From: Chromohalobacter canadensis
GTDB taxonomy: Bacteria; Pseudomonadota; Gammaproteobacteria; Pseudomonadales; Halomonadaceae
Direction: 5' to 3'
Length of the DNA: 64,000 nt
Assembly (NCBI RefSeq): GCF_034479555.1
Contig: NZ_CP140151.1
Location: forward strand, 1,302,001-1,366,000
Shown: in pieces, positions 30,341 through 39,859 of the stretch
Position numbering within the stretch: position 1 is the first letter of the stretch
How the letters are laid out: each line of letters begins with the position of its first letter
Translations under genes and position numbers: made by a program
Notes under the pieces: generated by a model
Seen by the model: the letters and a program-made list of their open reading frames with translations, nothing else
Database searches by the model: none
Told to the model about the DNA's origin: nothing

Positions 30341-31905
30341 CGGGTGGCTCCCGCCGTCAGCCTGGATTGAGATTCGGATTCAGCGTCAGGCGCCCCTGGC
30401 GACGAGGCGTTGGCATCGAGCATCTGCCACAGCGGGCGCAGGCACTCGATCAACCGCTGGTAACGTTCGAAGCCTTGCTGGCACTCGGCCTGGCGACGGG
30501 CATCCGGTATATAGCGGTGATCGACCTCGCACAGCCGTGTGGCTGCCTCGATCGACGAGAACGCACCGGCCGCAACGCCCGCGCAGATCGCCGCGCCCCA
30601 GGCCGCCGCCTCCTGAATGCGCGAGGTTTCCAGCGGCCGGCCGAGCGAATCAGCGAAGAGCTGGGCCAGCCGCGGCGAGTGACTTCCACCGCCGGTGATG
30701 CGGATGCGGTCGATGGCAAAGGTCGACGCCAGGGCATCGACATGCACGCGATGATTGAACACCACGCCTTCCAGAATCGCGCGCAGCACATGACCGCGAC
30801 CATGCCAGCCCTGCAGACCGAACAGGCCCGCGCTGGCCGGCTCGTCATAGGGCGAGCCATAGAGAAAGGGGTGATAAACCAGACGCGATGGGCTCCGGAA
30901 TGCCTCGTCCAGCGCCTCCTCCATGTCAGCGAGAAACGCCCCGGCACCGCCATCTCCGGTCCGGCCCCACTGGCGGTGAAACCATTCGAGATTGCTCGAC
31001 GACGCCGGTGAAATCGCCATGTTGAGCCACTGGCCCGGGCGCAGGCCGTTGCGGGTTGCCCAGCGCGGATCGGGGTTCGGCGCGTCGGAAAAGACTTCGT
31101 TGATGCTGAAGGTGCCAGCTGCAATGGTCAGCGTATCCGATTCGATATTGCCCAGACCCACCGCGCTGGCCGTGACATCGTGAAGCCCGGTCGCCACGGG
31201 AATCCCTGCCTTCAAGCCGGTCTCGCGGGCCGCCGCTTCGCAGACATGCCCGGCGATCTCGTCGGGCATACGCACCTCCGGCAGTGCATCGAAGACGCCA
31301 TCAATCCCCAGCATCGACAGCGCGTCAAGGCTGTAGCGCTGAGTGTTAACGTCGGTATAGCCCGTACTAGCCTCGGTGAAATCGGTCGCTACCGTGCCGG
31401 TCAGCTTGAAACGCAGCCAGTCCTTGCAGGTCAGTACATTCCCGAGCGCGGCAAACCGCTCAGGCTGACGATCCTGCATCCACGCCAGCAAGGTCACCGG
31501 AGAGAAAGCGAAAGGCGTCTGCCCGATCCTCGCCAGCGCTTCGTCACGCACGTCCTCCTGGCACCAGCGCTCCACCATACTCGCCGCGCGGCTATCCAAT
31601 GAGGTGATCGCGTGACCGAGCGGTTCGCCCTTGCGATCGAGCGGATAGAGCCCGTCGCCATGCGCCGTGACGCCGATCGCCAGGATTTCACCACCGTCCA
31701 GCTCGGCCGCTTCCAGAGCGCCGCGTATCGCCGCTGCAGCGCTCACCCAAGCGGCGTTCATGTCACGCTCGACCCAATGCGCCTGAGGATGTTCGAGACA
31801 GCACGCCTCCCGCCCGACGCCCATGACATTACCCGTGGTATCGAAGATCACCGCCTTGGTGGAACTGGAACCGCCATCGAGCCCCAGCAGATAACCGCGT
31901 GACAT
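30337..31905 (-). CDS. FGGY-family carbohydrate kinase, EryA (erythritol kinase)-like
   Basis: Kinase of 522 residues with the ATP phosphate-binding loop LDGGSSSTKAVIFDTTG at the N-terminus, and the FGGY second signature ITGGGSHSPRLAQLFADSLG in the C-terminal domain. Length matches Brucella EryA (about 520). It is first in a tightly overlapping kinase-dehydrogenase-aldolase operon, divergent from the binding protein/EltD/DeoR operon. By analogy it phosphorylates erythritol or a related polyol. A xylulose- or ribulokinase role is less likely because of the partner dehydrogenase. Confidence 0.82.
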   Translation of the reverse strand: MSRGYLLGLDGGSSSTKAVIFDTTGNVMGVGREACCLEHPQAHWVERDMNAAWVSAAAAIRGALEAAELDGGEILAIGVTAHGDGLYPLDRKGEPLGHAITSLDSRAASMVERWCQEDVRDEALARIGQTPFAFSPVTLLAWMQDRQPERFAALGNVLTCKDWLRFKLTGTVATDFTEASTGYTDVNTQRYSLDALSMLGIDGVFDALPEVRMPDEIAGHVCEAAARETGLKAGIPVATGLHDVTASAVGLGNIESDTLTIAAGTFSINEVFSDAPNPDPRWATRNGLRPGQWLNMAISPASSSNLEWFHRQWGRTGDGGAGAFLADMEEALDEAFRSPSRLVYHPFLYGSPYDEPASAGLFGLQGWHGRGHVLRAILEGVVFNHRVHVDALASTFAIDRIRITGGGSHSPRLAQLFADSLGRPLETSRIQEAAAWGAAICAGVAAGAFSSIEAATRLCEVDHRYIPDARRQAECQQGFERYQRLIECLRPLWQMLDANASSPGAPDAESESQSRLTAGATR

Positions 31906-32216
31906 GGCTGCCTCCCTGCTATCGCCTTCGTTGAATCATTCACTAGCGCCTTGCACAAACGTCACTTGTGGTCATTTCTAACATTATTCTGTGACACAAA
32001 GTCGTTAGACGTTAGTTTTAAAAACTTTTATAATTCAAAACAAACCATAAATATCAATCAGTTATTAAATTATAGCCAGACAGAAAACTTATCCAAGACC
32101 AAAGTTATACGGCAATTTGTCACTTCTTGATGTTATTTATTACCTACCGGCCACGGTTGCGATAGTTGCCGGAGACCTTCAATAAAAAACCCGCCTCCCC
32201 ACAGGAGTTCGCCGTC
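31906..32216. promoter_or_regulatory. AT-rich divergent promoter region of the tetritol block A
   Basis: This 311-base gap between the kinase (minus) and the binding protein (plus) is strikingly AT-rich; the row 32041-32100 has 18 G/C of 60. It contains the small palindrome TGAATCATTCA (31932-31942). It shares the 10-mer ATTCACTAGC (31938-31947) with the block B upstream region (42690-42699). No gene is seen. Confidence 0.55.
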
Positions 32217-33182
32217 ATGCCCAACGCCATACTTCGCAACGTCTTGCACGCGCTGCCATTCGTTCTCGGCACGGCCTCCATCGCCGCCACGACCACCACG
32301 GCAAATGCCGACAATGCCCAGAGCGAATATCGTTTCGTCGTGGTCCCCAAGGTCGTTCACCCCTGGTTCGACCAGCTCAACGAAGGTGCACAGGAAGCCG
32401 CCCGGGAAATCCACCGCCTGACCGGCGCCGAAGTGACGGTTCAATACACTGCTCCGCAGAGTGCCAGCGTCGCTGAACAGAATCAGATCCTGGAGCGCGC
32501 TATAGCCACGCGTCCCGATGCCATCATCACCGACCTGCTCGACCCCACCGGCAACCGCACTGTGGTCCGCGAAGCCCTGGATCAGGAAATCCCCGTCTCG
32601 GTCATCGACGACAAGGGGATCGAGGATATGCACTTGCCCGTCGTCGGCAGCGACTACTGCACCCAAGCAAAGGTCGCGGCAGAACGCCTGGTCGAGCTTC
32701 TAGATCAGAAAGGCAACGTGGCGATCATGATGGGCGTACCGACCGCCTCCAACCATGCGCAGCGTGCCAAGTGCAGTCAGGCGGTATTCGATAGCTACCC
32801 CGACATCGAAGTGGTCGCCACCGGCGTCGACAACGACAGCATCTCCACGGCTCAGAACCAGGCCGCTGCGATCATGCAGTCCCATCCCGACCTGGACGGC
32901 TGGGTGCCCTCCAACGCCGCCGGCCCCATCGGCATCGGCCAGGCGGTCAAGGAAGCCGGCAAGGTAGGTCAGGTCAAGATCGTCGGTATCGACGACCTCA
33001 ACCAGACCTTGGATCTGATCCAAGAAGGCGTGATCGACTCCACCTCCGCCCTGCGGCCGAGAATGATGGGCTACTGGTTCATCATCAGCGCTTGGCAGCG
33101 TGCCAACGGCGCGGAGGTGCCCGAGTACATCGACACCGGGCATGTATTCATCGACCAGAACAACGTCGAAGAATACCTGTGA
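32217..33182 (+). CDS. Periplasmic sugar/polyol-binding protein (paralogue 1)
   Basis: ABC-transporter solute receptor of 321 residues, Peripla_BP_4 (RbsB-like) family. The signal peptide ends about residue 30 (AATTTTANA). The mature start YRFVVVPKVVHPWFDQLNEG is shared almost word for word with the two paralogues at 37.8 and 41.5 kb. Start at 32217 is fixed by AGGAG; upstream codons are not signal-like. It is followed by EltD and a DeoR regulator with no permease or ATPase, so it probably feeds the transporter encoded in block B. Expected ligand is a tetritol. Confidence 0.88.
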   Translation: MPNAILRNVLHALPFVLGTASIAATTTTANADNAQSEYRFVVVPKVVHPWFDQLNEGAQEAAREIHRLTGAEVTVQYTAPQSASVAEQNQILERAIATRPDAIITDLLDPTGNRTVVREALDQEIPVSVIDDKGIEDMHLPVVGSDYCTQAKVAAERLVELLDQKGNVAIMMGVPTASNHAQRAKCSQAVFDSYPDIEVVATGVDNDSISTAQNQAAAIMQSHPDLDGWVPSNAAGPIGIGQAVKEAGKVGQVKIVGIDDLNQTLDLIQEGVIDSTSALRPRMMGYWFIISAWQRANGAEVPEYIDTGHVFIDQNNVEEYL

Positions 33183-33231
33183 ATCAGCAACCTGCTTGCG
33201 CACTTCCCATATGCCAGCTCAGGAGACCATC

Positions 33232-34323
33232 ATGACGCTTCCCGAAAGCATGCAAGCCGTGGTCTGCCGTGGCCCCGGCGACTATCGCCTGGAGCGCGTA
33301 CAGACGCCTCAACCCGGCCCGAGCGAACTGGTTCTCAAGATCCAGGCCTGCGGTATCTGTTCGAGCGATCTGAAGTGCCGCGATGGCGCCGCCATGTACT
33401 GGGGTGACGGAGATCGCTTCCCGCCTTTCGTCAAACCGCCGATGACCGTTGGCCATGAATTCGCCGGTGAAGTGGTCGCGATGGGCGAAGGCGCAAAAGC
33501 ACACTTCGGAGTTGCGCTGGGTGACCGCGTGGTGCCGGAACAGATCCTGCCCTGTCGACAGTGTTTCTATTGTCAGCGCGGCCACTACTGGATGTGCGAG
33601 GTGCACAACATCTTCGGCTTTCAAGGCGGCGTCGCCGAAGGTGGCATGTCGGAGTATCTACGCGTGCCAGCCAATGCCGTGTTGCATGCGGTCGATCCAC
33701 GCCTGAGCGTCGAGGACGCTGCCTTCCTCGAGCCGTTGGCCTGCGGCATCCACGCCGTCAATCGGGCCGACATCCAGTTCGACGATACCGTAGTGATCGC
33801 TGGCGGCGGACCGATCGGCCTGGCGATGGTCCAGCTAGCCAAGCTCAAAACGCCCAAACAGCTGATTCTGGTCGACACTCATGACGACCGCCTGGCGCTG
33901 GCCCGTGACTACGGCGCCGATCACGGCTTCAATCCGCACCGCGACGACATTGCCAAGGAGATAAGGGCACTCACCGGTGGCTACGGCTGTGAGGTCTATA
34001 TCGACGCCACCGGCTCATCGAGTGGCGTGGCCCAAGGATTGGAAGCCCTGCGCAAGCTCGGCCGTTTCGTCGAATTCAGCGTGTTCAAGGAACCTACCAC
34101 CGTCGACTGGTCGACCATCAGTGACCGCAAAGAGCTGGATATTCGCGGCTCGCATCTTTCACCACACACGTACCCGGTGGCGATCAGCCTGCTGGCTCGA
34201 GGCTTGGTGACGACGCATGGCATCGTCACGCACCAAGTTCCGCTGACCGATTTCGAGCGCGGCTTCGAAATCGCCGCCCAGCGTGATTCGATCAAGGTCG
34301 TGCTGATCACTGACCACGCCTGA
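33232..34323 (+). CDS. eltD: Zinc-dependent erythritol/L-threitol dehydrogenase-like (EltD)
   Basis: Medium-chain dehydrogenase of 363 residues that oxidises a tetritol to erythrulose with NAD. Catalytic zinc ligands are Cys43 (CGICSSD), His75 and Glu76 (VGHEF). The structural zinc cysteines are 108, 111, 114 and 122 (PCRQCFYCQRGHYWMC). The Rossmann motif is VIAGGGPIGLAM. The opening MQAVVCRGPGDYRLE and the segment ASDLKC/SSDLKC-x-GAA-x-YWGD resemble what I recall of M. smegmatis EltD. Start at 33232 follows CAGGAG. It is the middle gene of binding protein-EltD-DeoR. Confidence 0.85.
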   Translation: MTLPESMQAVVCRGPGDYRLERVQTPQPGPSELVLKIQACGICSSDLKCRDGAAMYWGDGDRFPPFVKPPMTVGHEFAGEVVAMGEGAKAHFGVALGDRVVPEQILPCRQCFYCQRGHYWMCEVHNIFGFQGGVAEGGMSEYLRVPANAVLHAVDPRLSVEDAAFLEPLACGIHAVNRADIQFDDTVVIAGGGPIGLAMVQLAKLKTPKQLILVDTHDDRLALARDYGADHGFNPHRDDIAKEIRALTGGYGCEVYIDATGSSSGVAQGLEALRKLGRFVEFSVFKEPTTVDWSTISDRKELDIRGSHLSPHTYPVAISLLARGLVTTHGIVTHQVPLTDFERGFEIAAQRDSIKVVLITDHA

Positions 34324-34406
34324 CACATCCAATTCTCCAGGATCAGCAGGCTGAGGTAAGCTGTGCCGGCTCTATTGCCAGCGTCTACGTTCGCCACGGG
34401 AGAAAT

Positions 34407-35216
34407 ATGACCTCGCTCGATACCACTGCGCCCCGTACCAAGGCTCACATCAAGGGCGCACCGGCACGTCGCCAGGCGATGCTGGATTACCTTATTCAAG
34501 CCGGCTCGGCGCAGGTCGACGAGCTGGCCGAGCGGTTCGGCGTCAGCCGCATGACGGTACATCGAGACCTCGACTCGCTTTCCGAACAGGGCATGGTCAA
34601 CAAGCAGCACGGAGGCGTCACCACTCGCTCCTCCAGCGTGTTCGAAAGCAACTTCGCGCTACGCTCGCATATCGCGGCCCGGGAGAAGCAGGCGCTGGCC
34701 CGAGCAGCACTGGAAGAGATCGCGCCTGGCCAAGCGGTGATGCTCGACGATTCCACCACGGCCAGCGAGCTGGCCTCACTGCTGCCCACCCGCGAACCGC
34801 TGACCGTGATCACCAACGGCCTGGAAAGCATCGGTCGCCTGAAGGCCGCCAGCGGTATCAAGTTGATCACTCTGGGCGGAGATTACCAGCCACGCTTCAA
34901 CGCGACGTTCGGCCTGCTATGCGAGCAGACGCTCGCCAATCTGCGGGCCAGCGTCGCGGTGCTTTCTGCGTCAGCCATACTCGGCACCACGGCTTACGTG
35001 CAGGATCCGGCAGTGACCCAAATCAAACGCGCCCAGATGGCAGCGGCCGAGCGGCGTATCTTGCTGATTCACAGCGCCAAATTCGGCCATAGCGCATTGC
35101 ACCGACTGGCCGATCTCTCAGAATTCGACCTGGTGCTGATCGATGCTGGGCTTTCCGCCGAGCATCGCGCCGCGTTGGATGAGGCGGAAATCGTTTATCG
35201 ATTGATCAAGGCTTGA
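34407..35216 (+). CDS. DeoR-family transcriptional regulator
   Basis: Regulator of 269 residues. N-terminal DeoR HTH (RRQAMLDYLIQAGSAQVDEL then AERFGVSRMTVHRDLDSLSE) and a C-terminal sugar-phosphate-binding DeoRC domain (VMLDDSTTASELASLL; VITNGLESI; HSAKFGHSAL). Members usually respond to a phosphorylated pathway intermediate, here possibly a tetrulose phosphate. It closes the plus-strand operon of block A and is the only transcription factor gene in the whole island, so it may also control block B. Brucella EryD belongs to a different (SorC) branch. Confidence 0.9.
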   Translation: MTSLDTTAPRTKAHIKGAPARRQAMLDYLIQAGSAQVDELAERFGVSRMTVHRDLDSLSEQGMVNKQHGGVTTRSSSVFESNFALRSHIAAREKQALARAALEEIAPGQAVMLDDSTTASELASLLPTREPLTVITNGLESIGRLKAASGIKLITLGGDYQPRFNATFGLLCEQTLANLRASVAVLSASAILGTTAYVQDPAVTQIKRAQMAAAERRILLIHSAKFGHSALHRLADLSEFDLVLIDAGLSAEHRAALDEAEIVYRLIKA

Positions 35217-35422
35217 CCGTTCATCGTCAGAAATCCTCGGTGCTCGAAACGCCGGATGCCTTCACGAGGCGGTAATACGCTGACCACACGCATGGCAGGA
35301 TGCGTCGATGGGCACTTACCGGTCAATGGCCACCTCCGACATTTGATGCCACATGGCTTCTCGGCGACAATACCCAACCGAATCCCGGGGCCCGCACAAG
35401 CGGCGCCCCGCGCTCGATATCG

Positions 35423-35488
35423 GCGGCGTAGGAAAGAGTAAGTAAAACCGACGACGCGCTCACGCGCCGGGGCTCTTTCCTACGCCGC
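35423..35488. promoter_or_regulatory. Long inverted repeat in the tktA leader
   Basis: A perfect 16-base inverted repeat, GCGGCGTAGGAAAGAG (35423-35438) and its complement (35473-35488), encloses a 34-base loop that itself contains a CGCG/CGCG mini-hairpin. It ends 32 bases before the tktA ATG and 20 before its GAGGAG ribosome site. No T-run follows. It could be an mRNA leader structure or an operator. The rest of 35217-35422 shows no gene. Confidence 0.6.
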
Positions 35489-35520
35489 TTTACCCGATGC
35501 CGCAGGCGAGGAGCTAGCTA

Positions 35521-37524
35521 ATGCCGTCCCGTTTCGAAATGGCCAATGCCATTCGTGCCCTATCCATGGATGCCGTCCAAAAGGCCAACTCCGGCCACCC
35601 CGGCGCCCCCATGGGCATGGCCGACATCGCGCAGGTGCTGTGGAATGACTACCTCGCGCACAACCCGGCCAATCCGCACTGGGCCAACCGTGACCGTTTC
35701 GTGCTCTCCAACGGTCACGGCTCGATGCTGCTCTACTCGCTTTTGCATCTAACGGGCTACGGCATCTCGCTGGAAGACCTGCAGAATTTCCGCCAGTTGC
35801 ACTCGAAAACCGCCGGCCACCCGGAGCTCGGCTACGCCCCGGGCATCGAGACCACCACCGGTCCGCTTGGCCAGGGGCTGGCCAACGCCGTGGGCATGGC
35901 CATCGCCGAGCGCACCTTGGCCGCGCAGTTCAACCGCCCCGGCCATGACATCGTCGACCACTATACCTATGTCTTTGTCGGCGATGGCTGCTTGATGGAA
36001 GGCGTCTCGCACGAGGTTTCCTCGCTGGCCGGGACCCAAGGGCTGGGCAAGCTGATCGCCTTTTACGATGCCAACGGCATCTCCATCGATGGCGAGGTCG
36101 ACGGCTGGTTCACCGACGACACCGCCAAGCGCTTTGAAGCCTATGGCTGGCATGTGGTCCCCAATGTCGACGGTCACGACCCCGAGGCGGTCAAAGCCGC
36201 CATCGAATTGGCCCGTACCAACGACGACAAGCCCAGCATGATCATCTGCAAGACGATCATCGGCTTCGGCGCGCCCAACAAGCAAGGCAAGGAAGAGAGC
36301 CATGGCGCGGCACTCGGCGAAGACGAAGTCGCCGCTGCCCGCGAGCAGCTCGGATGGAAGCATCCCCCCTTCCACGTGCCGGAAGACATCTATCAAACCT
36401 GGGACGCCACCCAACGCGGCCGCGAGGCCGAAGCCGACTGGGACGAGCGTTTCGCGCGCTATCAGGCGGCCTATCCGGAAGAAGCCCGCGAACTCGAACG
36501 CCGCCTCAAGGGTGAACTGCCGGCGGCGCTGACCAGCGAAAAGCTGATCGAAGACGCTCAGGAAAAAGGCGAAAGCCTCGCTTCGCGCAAGGCCTCGCTG
36601 GCGTGCCTCAACGAGCTCGGGCCGCAACTCCCCGAATTGCTGGGCGGCAGCGCCGACCTCGCGCCCTCCAACCTGACCTTCTGGAAAGGCGCAAAGGCCA
36701 TCACGCAGTCCGAGCCCAGCGGCAACTACCTGCACTACGGCGTGCGCGAGTTCGGCATGGCCGCCATCATGAATGGCATCGCCCTGCACGGGGGCTTCGT
36801 GCCCTACGGCGCCACCTTCCTGATCTTCATGGAATACATGCGCAACGCCGTGCGCATGGCCGCCCTGATGGGGCAACGAGTCATCCACGTCTTCACCCAT
36901 GATTCCATCGGGTTGGGCGAAGACGGTCCGACGCACCAGCCGATCGAGCAGCTCACTACGCTGCGCTCGACGCCCAACCTCTCCACCTGGCGCCCCTGCG
37001 ACGCCGTGGAAACTGCTGTCGCCTGGGACACGGCGCTCAAGCGTCAGGCCGGCCCCTCGGCGTTGGTGCTCTCGCGTCAGGGCTTGCCCCATCAAGCCCG
37101 TGACAAGCAGCAGCTGGCCAACATCGAGCGCGGTGGATACGTCCTCAAGGACTGTGACAGCACGCCGGAGCTGATCCTCATCGCCACCGGCTCCGAGGTG
37201 GGGCTAGCGATGGACGCCGCCGCCGAGCTGGAAAACGCCGGCAAGCGCGTGCGCGTGGTCTCCATGCCCTCCACCGACACCTTCGACACTCAGGACGCCG
37301 ATTATCGCGAATCAGTACTGCCGCGTAACGTCACCGCACGCCTGGCCATCGAAGCCGGGCATCGCGATTTCTGGTTCAAGTACGTGGGACTCGACGGACG
37401 CATCGTCGGCATGACCACCTTCGGTGAATCCGCGCCGGCTGGCGATTTGTTCAAGCACTTCGGCTTCACCGTCGACAACGTCGTCGCCGAAGCCGAGCAA
37501 CTGCTCGACGACGCGGCGGTCTGA
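35521..37524 (+). CDS. tktA: Transketolase
   Basis: ThDP enzyme of 667 residues (E. coli TktA 663) that moves two-carbon units between pentose, tetrose and hexose phosphates. N-terminal substrate-binding segment [13 protein letters not shown], ThDP motif [12 protein letters not shown], and the pyrimidine-domain [16 protein letters not shown] are all intact. It consumes or makes D-erythrose 4-phosphate, the product expected from the flanking tetritol genes. It carries host-like GC (42 of 60 bases at 36001-36060). A GAGGAG site precedes the ATG. A homologue normally lies next to epd-pgk-fba, here 20 kb away. Confidence 0.97.
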   Translation: MPSRFEMANAIRALSMDAVQKANSGHPGAPMGMADIAQVLWNDYLAHNPANPHWANRDRFVLSNGHGSMLLYSLLHLTGYGISLEDLQNFRQLHSKTAGHPELGYAPGIETTTGPLGQGLANAVGMAIAERTLAAQFNRPGHDIVDHYTYVFVGDGCLMEGVSHEVSSLAGTQGLGKLIAFYDANGISIDGEVDGWFTDDTAKRFEAYGWHVVPNVDGHDPEAVKAAIELARTNDDKPSMIICKTIIGFGAPNKQGKEESHGAALGEDEVAAAREQLGWKHPPFHVPEDIYQTWDATQRGREAEADWDERFARYQAAYPEEARELERRLKGELPAALTSEKLIEDAQEKGESLASRKASLACLNELGPQLPELLGGSADLAPSNLTFWKGAKAITQSEPSGNYLHYGVREFGMAAIMNGIALHGGFVPYGATFLIFMEYMRNAVRMAALMGQRVIHVFTHDSIGLGEDGPTHQPIEQLTTLRSTPNLSTWRPCDAVETAVAWDTALKRQAGPSALVLSRQGLPHQARDKQQLANIERGGYVLKDCDSTPELILIATGSEVGLAMDAAAELENAGKRVRVVSMPSTDTFDTQDADYRESVLPRNVTARLAIEAGHRDFWFKYVGLDGRIVGMTTFGESAPAGDLFKHFGFTVDNVVAEAEQLLDDAAV

Positions 37525-37555
37525 GTCTGCTCGGCCTCTCAGCCTTTTAGAACAC

Positions 37556-37585
37556 AAAAGGCACGGCCAATCGACCGTGCCTTTT
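37556..37585 (+). terminator. Terminator of tktA
   Basis: AAAAGGCACGG (37556-37566) pairs with CCGTGCCTTTT (37575-37585), loop 8 bases, T-run TTTTT on the plus strand, 31 bases after the tktA stop. The following 37586-37792 holds no convincing gene. Confidence 0.92.
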
Positions 37586-37792
37586 TCCTGCTACCTTATA
37601 CATTGTTGCACGAGGGAGACTGCTTAGCGGCACACATAAAACAATGTGCAGCTACTACATGGCCACTTCCTCAAGGCAAGGGAAAACCTCCCCCGAAGGT
37701 GATGGCACTCTTCGGCGAAGGCGCGTCCAAGCTCAAAAGCGTCTCGGCATTCTTGCCGATGCTGGCTAGAACTGACTTTTTCTGCCCACAAC

Positions 37793-38803
37793 TCACTGAA
37801 AGTCGTCAAGCTTATCCCGAGTGATTAGATCGACACCGGTATCCATGTAGTCGGGAGGCTTGATCCCCAGTGACTGCTGCCACAGGGCCTGTACGGTCCA
37901 ATACCCTTGTGCTTCGGGCCGATTGGCAACGGACGAGTCAGCAACCCCCTCTTCGATCAACTGTAGCATCTCCGGGAGCTTTTCCAGACCAACTAGCTTG
38001 ACCTCGCCAACCTTGCCAGCTTCCTTGATCGCTTGAGCTACACCAATGGGGCCGGAAGCTTCCGACACGACCCAGCCATCAAGCTCTGGGTTCGACTGCA
38101 TTAGAGCGGCAGCCTGCTGCTGAGCTTTGGCAATACTGTCATCATTGATCGCGGTGCCTATAACCTGGATATCGGGGTGCTGCGCAAACACCTCTTTATG
38201 GCAGCGCACGCGAATAGCGTGGTTCGGCGCTGTCGGCGTACCCATCATGATGGCCACCTGGCCTTTCTCGCCAAGCCTCTCAACTAGCCGCCGAGCGGCA
38301 ATTTTGGCCTGCTCACAAAAATCATTGCCGACGCTACTGACCTCCAACCCCTCCGGTGCGGGCGAATCAAAAATGACGACATTGATGCCCTGATCGAGCG
38401 CCTCCTGAAGAATGGCCCGGTTGGCATTAGCGTCTAAAGGATCTACGGCAATACCGTCCGGCCGGGTCGCTATAGCCTGTTCAAGAATCTGATTCTGGAC
38501 GGCCACTTGGGATTGCTGCGGTGCACTGTATTCAATTTCTACATCAGCACCACTTTGCGCCTCAATCATCTCCGCCGCTCGCTGCGCCCCCTCATTAACG
38601 CTATCAAACCAAGGCGCTACAGCCTTGGGTACAATCACAAAGCGGTAATTGTCCTTGCCCGTAAAAGAAGAAGACAGCGGCTGCTCATTGGCATGAGCCT
38701 GCTTCGCCAGCATCGGCATTATCAACACGGCGACAACAAGTAATGCCAAGCACAACCAGTGAGCACGCGTCACGTAAAATCGAAATTGGTTATTATTAAA
38801 CAT
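37793..38803 (-). CDS. Periplasmic sugar/polyol-binding protein (paralogue 2)
   Basis: RbsB-type receptor of 336 residues. The long signal sequence ends near LAKQAHA, and the mature start is YRFVIVPKAVAPWFDSVNEG. It keeps the family EQAIATRPDG, GTPTAPNHAIR and LDGWV motifs but is the most divergent of the three paralogues (for example SEASGPIGVAQ versus SDAAGPIGIGQ). The start is uncertain: the ATG at 38803 has GGGGGAGG only one base away, while a GTG at 38824 has no ribosome site. It is last in the block B transport operon, 96 bases after the permease. Lower GC than flanking genes. Confidence 0.87.
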   Translation of the reverse strand: MFNNNQFRFYVTRAHWLCLALLVVAVLIMPMLAKQAHANEQPLSSSFTGKDNYRFVIVPKAVAPWFDSVNEGAQRAAEMIEAQSGADVEIEYSAPQQSQVAVQNQILEQAIATRPDGIAVDPLDANANRAILQEALDQGINVVIFDSPAPEGLEVSSVGNDFCEQAKIAARRLVERLGEKGQVAIMMGTPTAPNHAIRVRCHKEVFAQHPDIQVIGTAINDDSIAKAQQQAAALMQSNPELDGWVVSEASGPIGVAQAIKEAGKVGEVKLVGLEKLPEMLQLIEEGVADSSVANRPEAQGYWTVQALWQQSLGIKPPDYMDTGVDLITRDKLDDFQ

Positions 38804-38861
38804 ACCTCCCCCTATTCTTGTCACTCTAACTTAGTCTCGTTATCGAGCCTTCCTTCAAACA

Positions 38862-38879
38862 GGGCCAACTTCTTGGCCC
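38862..38879 (-). other. Intercistronic hairpin between permease and binding protein 2
   Basis: GGGCCAA / TTGGCCC with a 4-base loop forms a perfect 7-bp stem in the 96-base gap. No T-run follows on either strand. Such hairpins often stabilise or process ABC-operon mRNAs so that the binding protein is made in excess. Confidence 0.55.
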
Positions 38880-38899
38880 AAGATTGACTAATATCGGAA

Positions 38900-39859
38900 T
38901 CAATCTCGCTTAAAGTAGCGCCGCGAGATCGAGTCAAGTGCGATAGCGACAACCACGATGGCACCCGTAACCATCGCTTGCCAGTAAGGCGACACCCCAA
39001 TCAGTACGATGATGTTTTTGATTACACCAATGATCGCCGCACCAAAGATCGCCCCCAATGGTGTACCAATACCGCCAGTCGTAGGCACACCACCAATGAC
39101 CGCGGCAGCAATTGGGCCCAGTACCCAAGAGTCACCGATCGAGGGTTGCGCCGACCCCAGTCTCGCTACCATCAACATACCAGCCAACGCCGCCAAGAAG
39201 CCGGCGAAAGCGAACACACCAACGCGTACTCTATCGGTACGAATGCCCAGCATCTGTGCCGCGGGAAGATTACTACCTACCGCGTACATATAGCGCCCGA
39301 AAGGTGTTTTCAAGGTGAGGAAGCAAGCCAGCGCCAAGAATACCAACATGACCCAGAACGGAACCGGCATACCTAACCAAGTGCCACTACCCATAAAGCC
39401 AATGTCGGCAGGGATCCCTGTAATCGCCACCCCTTTAGTGATAACTAGGTTAAGGCCCCCATAAACACCCGCCATGCCGATAGTAAGCACCAACGATGGC
39501 AAGCGCAAAAGCGTAACCAGTAAGCCATTTATTACCCCGAAAAGGGTTCCGATCACCAGGCAGAGTCCGAAAGATAGCCATGGGTTAATCCCCATGTTTA
39601 CCATCATGATCCCACCGATAACACCACAGAAACCACCAATAGCTCCCAAGGAAAGATCCAGCTCACCGAGAATCATTAACATCGACTGCCCAATGGTAAT
39701 AAGACCAATAAATGCTAGTGTCCTGGAGACAATAACCAAGTTATAACTATTGAGGAAGTTCTCTGATAAAATAGATGCGGAGACCAATATGATCACTAGA
39801 ACACTAATCACCCCACTGAGAGGGTTGCTGACCATGAATCCCATTAATTTACGCAGCAT
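38900..39859 (-). CDS. Sugar/polyol ABC transporter permease
   Basis: Membrane protein of 319 residues of the RbsC/BPD_transp_2 family with about ten helices; the ITIGQSMLMILGELDLSLGA segment is typical. It forms the channel with the adjacent ATPase. I place the start at ATG 39859 because GGAGGA lies seven bases upstream inside the end of the ATPase gene (11-base overlap). Low GC: 28 of 60 bases at 39001-39060. It is the only permease for three binding proteins in the island. Confidence 0.9.
   Translation of the reverse strand: MLRKLMGFMVSNPLSGVISVLVIILVSASILSENFLNSYNLVIVSRTLAFIGLITIGQSMLMILGELDLSLGAIGGFCGVIGGIMMVNMGINPWLSFGLCLVIGTLFGVINGLLVTLLRLPSLVLTIGMAGVYGGLNLVITKGVAITGIPADIGFMGSGTWLGMPVPFWVMLVFLALACFLTLKTPFGRYMYAVGSNLPAAQMLGIRTDRVRVGVFAFAGFLAALAGMLMVARLGSAQPSIGDSWVLGPIAAAVIGGVPTTGGIGTPLGAIFGAAIIGVIKNIIVLIGVSPYWQAMVTGAIVVVAIALDSISRRYFKRD

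Noticed and set aside
35749..37095. 448-residue open frame opposite transketolase
   Set aside because: Antisense shadow of tktA; no domain recognised.
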